The notes beneath the pieces are model-generated. The model did no database searches. It saw only the letters and a program-made list of their open reading frames with translations, and was not told where the DNA came from. Shown here in pieces: positions 1 through 8,288 of a stretch of DNA of 64,000 nt (its first letter is position 1; each line of letters starts with the position of its first letter). A program made the position numbers and the translations under genes. Origin of the DNA: Streptomyces malaysiensis subsp. samsunensis (GTDB lineage: Bacteria > Actinomycetota > Actinomycetes > Streptomycetales > Streptomycetaceae). The stretch covers positions 1-64,000 of the forward strand of contig NZ_JANIIC010000036.1 in the NCBI RefSeq assembly GCF_024519315.1, written 5' to 3'.

Positions 1-202
1 GGTGCGGTGTTCGCGACGGGCGGGGGGGGGCGGGGCGGGGACAGCGGCGCGGCGGGGGGCGCCATACGACTGACACACTGCGTTCATGGCGGCCGGGTGA
101 GTCCGCCCGGGACGGGCCGGGCCCGGTTCGCGGCGCGGGGCGGGGCTTCCGGTTACGCCGTGGGGCGGGGCCCGGCTCACGGCGCGGCGGCAGGGGCTTG
201 GT

Positions 203-1078
203 TCACGCCGTGGGGCGCTGGGTCAGGAAGTCCTCGATCACCTGGCGGAAGAGATCCGGCTCGTCGACCCACGGATAGTGGCCCACCCCGGGCAGCGGCC
301 GCACCTGGCCGTCCGGGAAGGACTCGGCGACCAGCTCCCCGGCGCGCATCCCGGTCACCGCGTCCCGGTCGCCGGTGACCGCCAGCACCGGGCACGGCAC
401 CTCGCGCAGCCGGGCCAGCACCGCGCGCCGTCCCGCCTCGTCGACGCCCTGCCAGAAGCCGGCCCGCGCCACCGGCCCCAGCTGCTCGCCCTCGCTCTCG
501 GCGTGGGCCCGCTGGGGCTCCTCCCAGCGGCCGTACGCCATGGGGGCGGCCTGGAGCAGCAGTCCGCGCACCTCGGCGAGGTCGGTGGTGTCGGGCAGCA
601 GCTGGACGGCCGTGTACGCCTCCTGCCACCACGGCTCGTCGGCGCGGGACTCGAAGATCTCCCGGGCGTCCTCGGGGAGTTCGCCCTGGAGCCGCGCGCC
701 CGGGCAGACCAGGATCAGCCGGCTGAGCGGCTCGGGGCGGGCGGCCGCGTACGCCTGGGCCGTGGCGGCCGCCGCGTCATGGGCGAGCAGCGGGAAGCGG
801 GCGAGGTCCAGATGGCGGCGGAGCGCCTCGAGGTCCTCGGCGAGCCCGGGGAAGGCGTAGCCGCTGGGGTCGACGGCCGGTGGGGAGTCCCCGGTGCCGC
901 GGCTGTCGGGGATGACGAGGGTGTGATGGGCGTTCAGGCCGCCGAGGTCGCCCAGATACGCGGCGTCCCGCCCCGGTCCGCCCGCCAGGCAGATCAGCGG
1001 TGGCCCGGCCGAGCCGTCCCGGGCCTCCAGGACGCGGTAGGCCAGCTCGGTTCCGTCGTACGAGGTGTAGTGCGGCAT
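203..1078 (-). CDS. alpha/beta hydrolase, proline-iminopeptidase-like, with Asp at the nucleophile elbow
   Basis: This is a 291-residue single-domain alpha/beta hydrolase, probably cytoplasmic. The oxyanion-hole motif GGPG lies near residue 33, the acid Asp is in VTGDRDAVTG and the catalytic His is in GVGHYPW near the C-terminus, as in proline iminopeptidase-like enzymes. The nucleophile elbow, normally G-x-S-x-G, reads LLAHDAAAATA, so Asp replaces Ser. It may therefore work like an Asp-nucleophile hydrolase or be inactive. The start is taken at MPHYTSYDG; a longer frame extends upstream but its N-terminus looks non-coding. It diverges from the LysR gene across 188 bp, so that regulator may control it. 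The substrate is unknown. Confidence 0.85.
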   Translation of the reverse strand: MPHYTSYDGTELAYRVLEARDGSAGPPLICLAGGPGRDAAYLGDLGGLNAHHTLVIPDSRGTGDSPPAVDPSGYAFPGLAEDLEALRRHLDLARFPLLAHDAAAATAQAYAAARPEPLSRLILVCPGARLQGELPEDAREIFESRADEPWWQEAYTAVQLLPDTTDLAEVRGLLLQAAPMAYGRWEEPQRAHAESEGEQLGPVARAGFWQGVDEAGRRAVLARLREVPCPVLAVTGDRDAVTGMRAGELVAESFPDGQVRPLPGVGHYPWVDEPDLFRQVIEDFLTQRPTA

Positions 1079-1266
1079 GGGGTCAGCTTGCCCCGGCATC
1101 GCCCTCTTGACCGTGCTCGACCCGGTGAGCTCGGGCACCGGTGTGGCGCCGCGACGTGGCACGGCGGCCCGGGTGACGGAAAAGCGCCGGTAGGGGTGAT
1201 CTTGTACGGCCCCAAATCGCGCTTATGGTTTCCGTCCCCCTCTCCGTCTCTCCGTATGATGCGAAC

Positions 1267-2172
1267 GTGTTCGATTCCCGGCACATCAAGACGTTCCACG
1301 AGGTGGTCCGCTCCGGCTCCTACTCCGGGGCCGCCCGCGCACTCGGCTACACCCAGCCGGCCATCACCCAGCAGATGAAGGCGCTCGAACGGGCCGTCGG
1401 CAGTCCGCTGTTCATCCGGGTCGGCCGGGGGATGCGGCTCACCGAGGCGGGGGAGACCCTCGCCCGTCATGCCGACACCATTCTGACCAGCATCTCCACC
1501 GCCCAGCAGCAGATGAACGCCATCACCCGGCTGCGCTCGGGCCGGGTGCGCGTCTGCGCCTTCCCCAGCGCCAACGCGACCCTCATCCCCGAGGCCATGG
1601 CCCGGCTCGCCGCCGCCCATCCGGGGGTGCGGGTGGAGCTGCTGGAGGGCGAGCCGCCGGAGTCGCTGGGGCGGGTGGTGCGCGGGGAGTGCGACATCAC
1701 CCTCGCCTTCACCTATCCCGGGCTGCGCGAGGAGACCCCCGCCGAGCTGGTGGAGATCCCGCTGCTGGAGGACCAGCTGACGGTGCTGCTGCCGACCGGG
1801 CATCCGCTGGCCAGGCGGCGGGCGGTCAAGCTGGCGGAGCTGAGCGAGGAGCGCTGGATCGCCGGATGTCTGCGGTGCCGTGCCAACTTCCTGCACGAAT
1901 GCGCCGAGCAGGGCTTCGCCCCCGACATAGCCTTCACCACCGACGACAATCTGGTGGTGCAGAGCATGGTCGCGGCGGGGCTCGGCGTGGCGATGATGCC
2001 GGGTCTGGTGCTGTCGTTCCTGTGCCATCAGAAGGTCACCGGGCGCGCCCTGGACCCCGCCTCGCGCCGCCGGGTCTCGGCGTATGTGCTGCGCGAACAT
2101 CTGGGGATACCGGCCACCGCGCGGGTGCTGGAGGAGCTGAAGACGGTGGCCGCGAACCGGGTCGGATGCTGA
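1267..2172 (+). CDS. LysR-family transcriptional regulator
   Basis: A 301-residue regulator of usual LysR length. The winged HTH occupies about residues 3-62 (SYSGAARALGYTQPAITQQM is the recognition region) and a periplasmic-binding-protein-like effector domain follows from about residue 85. GTG at 1267 is preferred because a TATGAT hexamer (1255-1260) lies exactly 6 nt upstream, which fits a leaderless transcript, and because the fold begins at FDSRHIKTFHEVV. It diverges from the hydrolase and precedes cysteine dioxygenase and a YeiH homologue. In E. coli the LysR protein YeiE controls yeiH in response to sulfite, so a similar role is possible here by inference. Two copies of GACCGTTCGTG follow its stop codon. 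Confidence 0.9.
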   Translation: MFDSRHIKTFHEVVRSGSYSGAARALGYTQPAITQQMKALERAVGSPLFIRVGRGMRLTEAGETLARHADTILTSISTAQQQMNAITRLRSGRVRVCAFPSANATLIPEAMARLAAAHPGVRVELLEGEPPESLGRVVRGECDITLAFTYPGLREETPAELVEIPLLEDQLTVLLPTGHPLARRRAVKLAELSEERWIAGCLRCRANFLHECAEQGFAPDIAFTTDDNLVVQSMVAAGLGVAMMPGLVLSFLCHQKVTGRALDPASRRRVSAYVLREHLGIPATARVLEELKTVAANRVGC

Positions 2173-2330
2173 GCGGCGGTGCGCCGACCGTTCGTGGCCG
2201 GACCGCCTATGCGCTGACCGTTCGTGCCTTGACCTCCCATGCCCTGACCACCTATCCATAAGCGGAGCTTGGGGACGGCTCAACAACCTGTCGTTGGACG
2301 TGATGGAGCGGGCGGCAGGACGCTGCCACC

Positions 2331-2900
2331 ATGACCACCCCGACCGCGTATCCGTCCTCCCGCCTTCTCACGGCACGCCTCGGCGCGTTCGTCGGCGACG
2401 TCCGCGAGGTGGTCGGACGGGGCCTGGCACCCGATGTGACCGCCTATCTGGTGGGCGAGCGGCTCGCGCCCCACCTCGGCGCGGCCGATCTGCTCACCCC
2501 CGAACAGCGCGAGGGCGACCCCGACCGCTACCGCCAGCACATCCTGCATGCCGAGCCCGACGGCAGCTTCTCGATCGTCGCGCTGGTATGGCTGTCCGGC
2601 CAGCGCACGGCGATCCATGACCATGTGTCCTGGTGTGTCACCGGCGTCCACGAGGGCGAGGAGCACGAGCGGCGCTACCGCCTCGTCCCCGACGGTCCGG
2701 GCTCACGGCTGATCGCGGTCGAGGACGTGGTCAACCCGCGGGGCGCGGTGTGCGGTTTCGCGCCGCCCGGAGATATCCACAGGGTGTGGAACGCCTGCGG
2801 GACCAAGGCGATCTCGATCCATGTCTACGGGGCGGACATCGCCCGCCTGGGCAGCAGCGTCCGGCGGGTCTACGAGCTGCCGACGGCGGACGGCCAGTGA
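2331..2900 (+). CDS. cysteine dioxygenase (cupin)
   Basis: A 189-residue cupin of the cysteine dioxygenase type I family, which oxidises L-cysteine to cysteine sulfinate with a mononuclear iron. The iron ligands are visible as the first cupin motif AIHDHVSWC (two His, about residues 93-95) and the later His in PPGDIHRVWN (about residue 150). The length matches bacterial CDO. Its stop codon overlaps the GTG of the downstream YeiH-type exporter, so the two are translationally coupled. Cysteine sulfinate breaks down to pyruvate and sulfite, so pairing with a candidate sulfur-anion exporter makes metabolic sense. That coupling of function is an inference from gene order. Confidence 0.88.
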   Translation: MTTPTAYPSSRLLTARLGAFVGDVREVVGRGLAPDVTAYLVGERLAPHLGAADLLTPEQREGDPDRYRQHILHAEPDGSFSIVALVWLSGQRTAIHDHVSWCVTGVHEGEEHERRYRLVPDGPGSRLIAVEDVVNPRGAVCGFAPPGDIHRVWNACGTKAISIHVYGADIARLGSSVRRVYELPTADGQ

Positions 2901-4003
2901 CGCTGACCGCCGCGCCCGGCCGGGCGCGGCAGGCCGCCGGATGGCGGCCGCCCGCCACGTCGTACGGGCTCGGGCTCGCCGTGGCCGGGGTCGCGGCCGC
3001 CTGGGGCGTCCACCGGCTGCTCCCCGCCATACCCCTGCTGACCGCGGCCGTGGTGCTGGGCATCGTCGCCGCGCATCTGCCGGGGGCCCGCGGACTCGTC
3101 CGGGGTGTCTGCCGCGCCGGGCTCTCCCTCGCCGGGAAGCGGCTGATGCGCCTGGGCATCGTGCTGCTCGGGCTCAAGCTCAGCCTGAACGATGTGCTGG
3201 GCCTCGGCTGGGCCACCGTGGCGATGGTCCTGGGCGTGGTCGCCGCCACCTTCTGCGGCACCTGGTGGCTCGGCCGCCGGATGGGGCTGCGCGGCGATCA
3301 GCCGCTGCTGATCGCGACCGGCTACTCGATCTGCGGGGCGTCCGCGATCGGCGCGGTGAGCGAGGTGTCGGACAGCGATGAGCGCGATGTGGCCACCTCC
3401 GTGGCGCTGGTGACGCTGTGCGGCACGCTCGCCATCGCCGTCCTGCCGCTGCTCCAGCACCCCTTGGGGCTCGGCGACGCGGCGTTCGGCCGGTGGGTGG
3501 GGGCCAGCGTGCACGACGTGGGCCAGGTCGTGGCGACCGCGCAGACCGCGGGGCCGGCGGCGCTGGGCGACGCGGTGCTGGTCAAGCTGGTACGGGTGGC
3601 CCTGCTCGCCCCGTTGGTCGCGGTGCTCGCGACATCCGTACGGGCGCGGGGGCGCGTCAAGAGGACCGAGGGCGGCGGGGGCCAGGAGATCGGCGGCCAG
3701 GAGGCCGGGGGCCAGGAGGCCGGGGGCCAGGAGGCGAAGCGGCGGCCGCCGCTGGTGCCGCTGTTCGTCCTCGGCTTCCTCGCGATGACCGCCCTGCGCA
3801 GTACGGACGTCCTGTCCACCGCCGTGCTGGACACCGCCGCCACCGCCCAGGAACTCCTCCTCGCCGCCGCCCTCTTCGGCCTCGGCAGCGCCGTCCACCT
3901 CCCCTCGCTCACCCGCACCGGCGCCCGGGTCGCCGCGCTGGGGCTGTGTGCGTGGGTGGTGATCGCGGGGGCCTCGTACGGGGGCGTCCTGCTCACCACG
4001 TAG
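2897..4003 (+). CDS. YeiH/UPF0324 family putative sulfur-anion exporter
   Basis: A 368-residue integral membrane protein of the YeiH (UPF0324, Cons_hypoth698) family with about ten hydrophobic segments. Family hallmarks include LMRLGIVLLGLKLSL, the ATGYSICGASAIGAVSEV segment and the VGASVHDVGQVVATA segment. GTG at 2897 overlaps the cysteine dioxygenase stop. A hydrophilic loop near residues 254-282 carries a direct peptide repeat, GGQEAGGQEA, which is not a family feature and probably arose by DNA slippage. Family members are proposed sulfate or sulfite exporters; the substrate is not proven. Coupling to cysteine dioxygenase favours sulfite or a related product. Confidence 0.85.
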   Translation: MTLTAAPGRARQAAGWRPPATSYGLGLAVAGVAAAWGVHRLLPAIPLLTAAVVLGIVAAHLPGARGLVRGVCRAGLSLAGKRLMRLGIVLLGLKLSLNDVLGLGWATVAMVLGVVAATFCGTWWLGRRMGLRGDQPLLIATGYSICGASAIGAVSEVSDSDERDVATSVALVTLCGTLAIAVLPLLQHPLGLGDAAFGRWVGASVHDVGQVVATAQTAGPAALGDAVLVKLVRVALLAPLVAVLATSVRARGRVKRTEGGGGQEIGGQEAGGQEAGGQEAKRRPPLVPLFVLGFLAMTALRSTDVLSTAVLDTAATAQELLLAAALFGLGSAVHLPSLTRTGARVAALGLCAWVVIAGASYGGVLLTT

Positions 4004-4078
4004 GGCTGCGCAAGGACTCACCGCGCAGGGCCATGGACGGACTCACCGCGTATAGCCACGGCCGGAGGAGACGCCGTC

Positions 4079-4182
4079 GATCGTCCGCGGCGCCGTCGTG
4101 GCGGCCGCGCCCACGCGGCGGAGCCGCATATCGACACAGCCGCATATCGACCGAGCCCGGCGCCCTTCGGGGCGCCCCTCGA
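4079..4182. repeat. dispersed palindromic intergenic repeat, copy 1
   Basis: The 279-bp gap after the YeiH gene holds a GC-rich element beginning GATCGTCCGCGGCGCCGTCG and continuing through GAGCCGCATATCGACAC to a short hairpin with GGCGCCC arms. Nearly the same string, in the same orientation, recurs at about 48258-48350. It contains no credible ORF. I regard it as a non-coding repeat family rather than a gene. Confidence 0.75.
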
Positions 4183-4282
4183 ACCGCGGTCGACTTCCGC
4201 CGATCTGCTTAGGGCCAACGGCCGAGCGCGGCTCCGTCCCGCGACAGGTGTGACATCCGGGAACGCCACTTACCCTGACGCC

Positions 4283-5776
4283 ATGACCCCTCGTGACCCC
4301 CATGACGCCGACGCCGCCGTCGCGGACGGCGCCCCGCCGCCCCAGGCGTCCGCCGTCCCCGCCGTCCGTCCCGAGCCGGACGGCGGAGACCTGGGTCTGG
4401 AAGGCGGCGGCGACACCGTATGGGGGAAGCGCTACCGCGCCCTCACCCTCGGCATCGTCACCGTCGTCTCCCTCATCGCCTTCGAGGCGAGCGCGGTCAA
4501 CACCGCGATGCCGGTCGCGGCCCGCGCGCTGGACGGGGTCGAGCTCTACGCGTACGCCTTCTCCGCCTACTTCACCGCGAGCCTGTTCGCGATGGCGCTG
4601 TCGGGGGAGTGGTGCGACCGCAAGGGGCCGCTGACGCCGCTGTTCACCGGGATCGCGGCGTTCGCCGCCGGGCTGCTGGTGGCCGGTTCGGCACAGCGGA
4701 TGTGGATGTTCGTGGGCGGGCGCGCGATACAGGGCATAGGCGGCGGGCTGGTGATCGTCGCGCTGTACGTGGTGGTCGGCCGCGCCTATCCGCAGCGGCT
4801 TCAGCCCGCCGTGCTGGCGTCCTTCTCCGCCGCCTGGGTGCTGCCCGTCATCGTCGGCCCGCTCGCCGCCGGGACCGTCACCGAGCAGGCCGGCTGGCGC
4901 TGGGTCTTCCTCGCCATCCCGGTGCTGGTGGTGCCGCCGCTCGCGGTGATGCTCCCCGCGCTGCGCGCCCTGCCGCCGAGCGAGCGCTCCGCGGGCATGA
5001 ACCGCCGCCGCATCCTGCTCGCGCTCGCCGTCGCGGTCGGCGCCGGGCTGCTCCAGTACGCGGGCCAGGACCTCAGCCGGCTCTCCCTCGTCCCGGCCGC
5101 CGCCGGTCTCGCCCTGCTCGTCCCCTGCGTACTGCGGCTGCTGCCCAAGGGCACCTTCCGCGCCGCCCGCGGACTGCCGTCGGTGATCCTGCTGCGCGGG
5201 GTGGCGGCGGGGTCCTTCCTGGGCGCGGAGAGCTTCGTCCCGCTGATGCTGGTGACCCAGCGCGACCTGTCCGCGACCGCCGCCGGGCTCTCCCTCACCG
5301 GCGGCGGACTCACCTGGGCCCTGGGCTCCTACACCCAGAGCCGCCCCCGTCTGGAGCCGCACCGCGAACGGCTGATGGGCCTCGGCATGCTGCTCATCGC
5401 CGTGTCCATCGCCACGGTGCTCCTGGCCCTCACCGACTCCGTCCCGGCCTGGATCGTGGCGGTGGCCTGGGTGATCGGCGGTTACGGGATGGGGCTGGCC
5501 ATCTCCAGCGGGAGCGTGCTGCTGCTGAAGCTCTCCCGGCCGGAGGACGCGGGCAGCAACTCCGCCTCCCTCCAGGTCTCCGACGCCCTCGGCAACATCA
5601 CGCTGGTCGGCCTCAGCGGCGTCCTCTTCGTCACCTTCGGTGGCGGCGACATCGCCGCCACCGGCCCCACGGCCTCCCACCAGCCGGCCGCCTTCGGGGC
5701 GGTCTACGTGGCGATGGCGGCGGTGGCGCTGGTGGGGGCGTGGGTGACGACGCGACTGCGGGCCGAAATCCGTTAG
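4283..5776 (+). CDS. MFS drug-efflux transporter (EmrB/QacA-like)
   Basis: A 497-residue major facilitator with an acidic, proline-rich cytosolic N-terminus of about 50 residues, then about 12-14 hydrophobic helices. The loop motif WCDRKGPL after TM2 and the antiporter motif C-like segment VLPVIVGPLAAGTV place it with proton-coupled drug exporters. ATG 4283 is chosen because TACCCT (4271-4276) lies exactly 6 nt upstream and no Shine-Dalgarno is present, suggesting leaderless expression. No regulator gene is directly adjacent. The exported compound cannot be told from sequence. Confidence 0.88.
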   Translation: MTPRDPHDADAAVADGAPPPQASAVPAVRPEPDGGDLGLEGGGDTVWGKRYRALTLGIVTVVSLIAFEASAVNTAMPVAARALDGVELYAYAFSAYFTASLFAMALSGEWCDRKGPLTPLFTGIAAFAAGLLVAGSAQRMWMFVGGRAIQGIGGGLVIVALYVVVGRAYPQRLQPAVLASFSAAWVLPVIVGPLAAGTVTEQAGWRWVFLAIPVLVVPPLAVMLPALRALPPSERSAGMNRRRILLALAVAVGAGLLQYAGQDLSRLSLVPAAAGLALLVPCVLRLLPKGTFRAARGLPSVILLRGVAAGSFLGAESFVPLMLVTQRDLSATAAGLSLTGGGLTWALGSYTQSRPRLEPHRERLMGLGMLLIAVSIATVLLALTDSVPAWIVAVAWVIGGYGMGLAISSGSVLLLKLSRPEDAGSNSASLQVSDALGNITLVGLSGVLFVTFGGGDIAATGPTASHQPAAFGAVYVAMAAVALVGAWVTTRLRAEIR

Positions 5777-5783
5777 CACCGCT

Positions 5784-5801
5784 TGGTACCACGCGGTACC
5801 A
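5784..5801. promoter_or_regulatory. toxin-antitoxin operator and promoter
   Basis: A perfect inverted repeat, TGGTACC, 4-nt spacer, GGTACCA, ends 7 nt before the antitoxin ATG. A -10-like TACCAT (5797-5802) overlaps the right arm and lies 6 nt before the ATG, with a weak -35-like TTAGCA at 5773-5778. The geometry fits a leaderless promoter covered by an autoregulatory antitoxin operator. Confidence 0.7.
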
Positions 5802-5808
5802 TCGGGTC

Positions 5809-6006
5809 ATGGCGGCACTGAATCTACGCTTTACGGACGAAGAGCTCGACGCACTGCGCAAACGCGCGGAGGCGGAGGGCCGGAGTATGCAGTCGTTCGC
5901 CCACGACGCGGTGATCGCTGCGATCAATGAGCACTCCCGGCTGTTCAACGAGGCCGCCGCCCATGTGTTGCGGGCGAGCGAAGAGCTCAACCGGAGGCTC
6001 GCCTGA
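5809..6006 (+). CDS. ribbon-helix-helix type antitoxin
   Basis: A 65-residue protein beginning MAALNLRFTDEELDALRKRA. A short beta strand followed by two helices is typical of Arc/CopG ribbon-helix-helix DNA-binding proteins, and the C-terminal half (NEAAAHVLRASEELNRRL) would wrap the toxin. It is followed with a TGATG overlap by a Doc-type toxin gene, the standard type II arrangement. The start is supported by the upstream palindrome and the 6-nt leaderless spacing. It is expected to neutralise the toxin and repress its own promoter. The antitoxin is RHH-like rather than classical Phd. Confidence 0.85.
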   Translation: MAALNLRFTDEELDALRKRAEAEGRSMQSFAHDAVIAAINEHSRLFNEAAAHVLRASEELNRRLA

Positions 6007-6380
6007 TGCACTACCTCACCCTGCCCGAGTTGCTGAACCTCGCGGAGCGGCTCGGGGCCGACGAGGTGCGCGACTACGGGCTGCTGGAGTCCGCTCTGGC
6101 CCGTCCGCAGGCGAGTGTGTTCGGCCAGGACGCCTACCCGGACGTGTGGCAGAAGGCGGCGGCGCTGATGGAGTCGCTGGCCCGAAACCACGCCTTGGTG
6201 GACGGCAACAAGCGGCTCTCCTGGTACGCGACCTGGGTCTTCCTCCACATCAACGGGCATCCACTGCACGCGGACTTCGACGTCGACGAGGCCGAGCGTT
6301 TCGTGCTGAGCGTCTGCCAGGGCGAGCTGGACGTGCCGAAGATCGCGGAGGGGCTGACCCGGTTCACCAACGGAATGTGA
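6006..6380 (+). CDS. Doc-type (Fic fold) toxin
   Basis: A 124-residue death-on-curing protein. The Fic/Doc core motif is visible as NHALVDGNKRLSW (about residues 59-71), with the His, Asn, Lys and Arg that bind nucleotide and phosphorylate EF-Tu in phage P1 Doc. The N-terminal MHYLTLPELL and the LLESALARPQASVFG segment are also family-typical. The gene overlaps the antitoxin stop (TGATG), so synthesis is coupled. It is followed immediately by a strong terminator, so the module is a closed two-gene unit. The Phe of the usual HxF motif is Leu here, which is tolerated in many Doc homologues. Confidence 0.9.
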   Translation: MHYLTLPELLNLAERLGADEVRDYGLLESALARPQASVFGQDAYPDVWQKAAALMESLARNHALVDGNKRLSWYATWVFLHINGHPLHADFDVDEAERFVLSVCQGELDVPKIAEGLTRFTNGM

Positions 6381-6384
6381 GTCT

Positions 6385-6406
6385 GATCCCACCCTCGGGT
6401 GGGATC
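6385..6406 (+). terminator. terminator of the toxin-antitoxin operon
   Basis: A near-perfect hairpin with arms GATCCCACC and GGTGGGATC and a CTCG loop starts 4 nt after the toxin stop codon. No long T tract follows, as is common in high-GC actinomycetes. Confidence 0.75.
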
Positions 6407-6491
6407 CCCGCGTACCCCGAAGCGTGAAGGACGGCACCGGTAGGCTGACGCGGTTCCCGATCGACCTCGCCGAGCCAGCCCGACGGAGACC

Positions 6492-8288
6492 GTGAGTACT
6501 ACTGCCGCCTCCACCAGCCATCACCTCTCGCCCGCCTTTCCCGGCCGGGCTCCCTGGGGTACCGCGAGCAAGCTGCGCGCCTGGCAGCAGGGCGCGTTGG
6601 ACAAGTACATCCAGGAGCAGCCGCGGGACTTCCTCGCGGTGGCGACCCCCGGCGCCGGTAAGACCACCTTCGCGCTGACCCTCGCCTCCTGGCTGCTGCA
6701 CCACCATGTCGTCCAGCAGGTGACGGTCGTCGCGCCGACCGAGCACTTGAAGAAGCAGTGGGCGGAGGCCGCCGCGCGGGTCGGCATCAAGCTGGACCCG
6801 GAGTACAGCGCGGGCCCGCTGGGCCGCGAGTACCACGGGGTCGCCGTGACCTACGCGGGCGTCGGCGTCCGGCCCATGTTGCACCGCAACCGGATCGAGC
6901 AGCGCAAGACGCTCGTCATCCTCGACGAGATCCACCACGCCGGCGACTCCCGCTCCTGGGGCGAGGCGTGTCTGGAGGCGTTCGAGCCGGCCACGCGGCG
7001 GCTCGCGCTCACCGGCACCCCGTTCCGGTCCGACACCAACCCCATCCCCTTCGTCACCTACGAAGAGGGCAACGACGGCATCCGGCGCTCCTCCGCCGAC
7101 TACACCTACGGCTATGGCAACGCGCTCTCCGACGGTGTGGTGCGGCCCGTCATCTTCCTCTCCTACAGCGGCAACATGCGCTGGCGCACCAAGGCGGGCG
7201 ACGAGATCGCGGCGCGGCTCGGCGAGCCGATGACCAAGGACGCCGTCTCCCAGGCGTGGCGCACCGCGCTCGATCCGCGCGGCGACTGGATGCCGAATGT
7301 GCTGCGCGCCGCGGACCAGCGGCTGACCGAGGTCCGCAAGGGCATCCCGGACGCGGGGGCGCTGGTCATCGCCGCCGACCAGGACTCGGCCCGTGCGTAC
7401 GCCAAGCTGATCCGCGAGATCACCGGCACCAAGGCGACGGTCGTGCTGTCCGACGAGGCGGCGGCCTCCCAGCGGATCGAGGACTTCAGCGGCTCCGACG
7501 ACCGCTGGATGGTGGCCGTCCGCATGGTGTCGGAAGGGGTGGACGTGCCCCGGCTGGCGGTCGGGGTGTACGCGACCACCATCTCCACCCCGCTCTTCTT
7601 CGCCCAGGCCGTCGGCCGTTTCGTACGGTCGCGGCGGCGCGGCGAGACCGCGTCCGTCTTCCTCCCCACCATCCCGATGCTGCTCGGCTTCGCCAACGAG
7701 ATGGAGGTCGAGCGCGACCACGTCCTGGACAAGCCGAAGAAGGACGGCGAGGAGGAGAACCCGTACGCGGAGGAGGAGAAGCTCCTCGAGGAGGCCGAGA
7801 AGCAGCAGGACGAGGACACCGGCGACCAGGACCAACTGCCCTTCGAGGCGCTGGAGTCGGACGCGGTCTTCGACCGGGTGCTGTACGACGGCGCCGAGTT
7901 CGGTATGCAGGCGCATCCGGGCAGCGACGAGGAGCAGGACTACCTCGGCATCCCGGGGCTCCTCGAACCCGACCAGGTGCAGATGCTGCTCCAGAAGCGG
8001 CAGGCCAAGCAGATCGCGCACAGCCGCAAGAAGCCGGACACGGAGGCGGATCTGCTGGAGCTTCCGGCGGAGCGGCGGCCGGTGGTCACCCACAAGGAGC
8101 TGCTGGAGCTGCGCAAGCAGCTCAACTCGCTGGTCGGCGCGTATGTCCACCAGAGCGGTAAGCCGCACGGCGTGATCCACACCGAGCTGCGCCGGGTCTG
8201 CGGTGGTCCGCCGAGCGCGGAGGCGACGGCGGGGCAGATCCGCGAGCGGATCAAGAAGGTCCAGGAGTGGGCGACGCGGATGCGGTGA
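6492..8288 (+). CDS. SF2 DEAD/DEAH-box helicase
   Basis: A 598-residue superfamily 2 helicase. Motif I is TPGAGKTTF (about residues 54-62), motif II is DEIHHAGDS (about 144), motif III is LTGTPFR and motif VI is AQAVGRFVRSRR near residue 380. A long acidic stretch rich in Glu follows (about residues 418-460), then a C-terminal helical domain. The N-terminus LRAWQQGALDKYI is the Q-tip region of restriction-helicase-like proteins. It resembles the conserved Streptomyces stand-alone helicase family rather than a type III restriction subunit, since no methylase or nuclease neighbours it. GTG start with an upstream GGAGAC. Confidence 0.88.
   Translation: MSTTAASTSHHLSPAFPGRAPWGTASKLRAWQQGALDKYIQEQPRDFLAVATPGAGKTTFALTLASWLLHHHVVQQVTVVAPTEHLKKQWAEAAARVGIKLDPEYSAGPLGREYHGVAVTYAGVGVRPMLHRNRIEQRKTLVILDEIHHAGDSRSWGEACLEAFEPATRRLALTGTPFRSDTNPIPFVTYEEGNDGIRRSSADYTYGYGNALSDGVVRPVIFLSYSGNMRWRTKAGDEIAARLGEPMTKDAVSQAWRTALDPRGDWMPNVLRAADQRLTEVRKGIPDAGALVIAADQDSARAYAKLIREITGTKATVVLSDEAAASQRIEDFSGSDDRWMVAVRMVSEGVDVPRLAVGVYATTISTPLFFAQAVGRFVRSRRRGETASVFLPTIPMLLGFANEMEVERDHVLDKPKKDGEEENPYAEEEKLLEEAEKQQDEDTGDQDQLPFEALESDAVFDRVLYDGAEFGMQAHPGSDEEQDYLGIPGLLEPDQVQMLLQKRQAKQIAHSRKKPDTEADLLELPAERRPVVTHKELLELRKQLNSLVGAYVHQSGKPHGVIHTELRRVCGGPPSAEATAGQIRERIKKVQEWATRMR

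Noticed and set aside
1..202. A gene at the left edge.
   Set aside because: The 7..378 frame is Gly/Arg-rich G-tract sequence without a start signal; nothing credible lies here.
278..1378. A 366-codon frame opposite the alpha/beta hydrolase.
   Set aside because: It is the antisense shadow of the hydrolase, with no family resemblance.
4043..5779. A 578-codon frame opposite the MFS transporter.
   Set aside because: Antisense shadow; His/Arg/Gly-rich composition is not protein-like.
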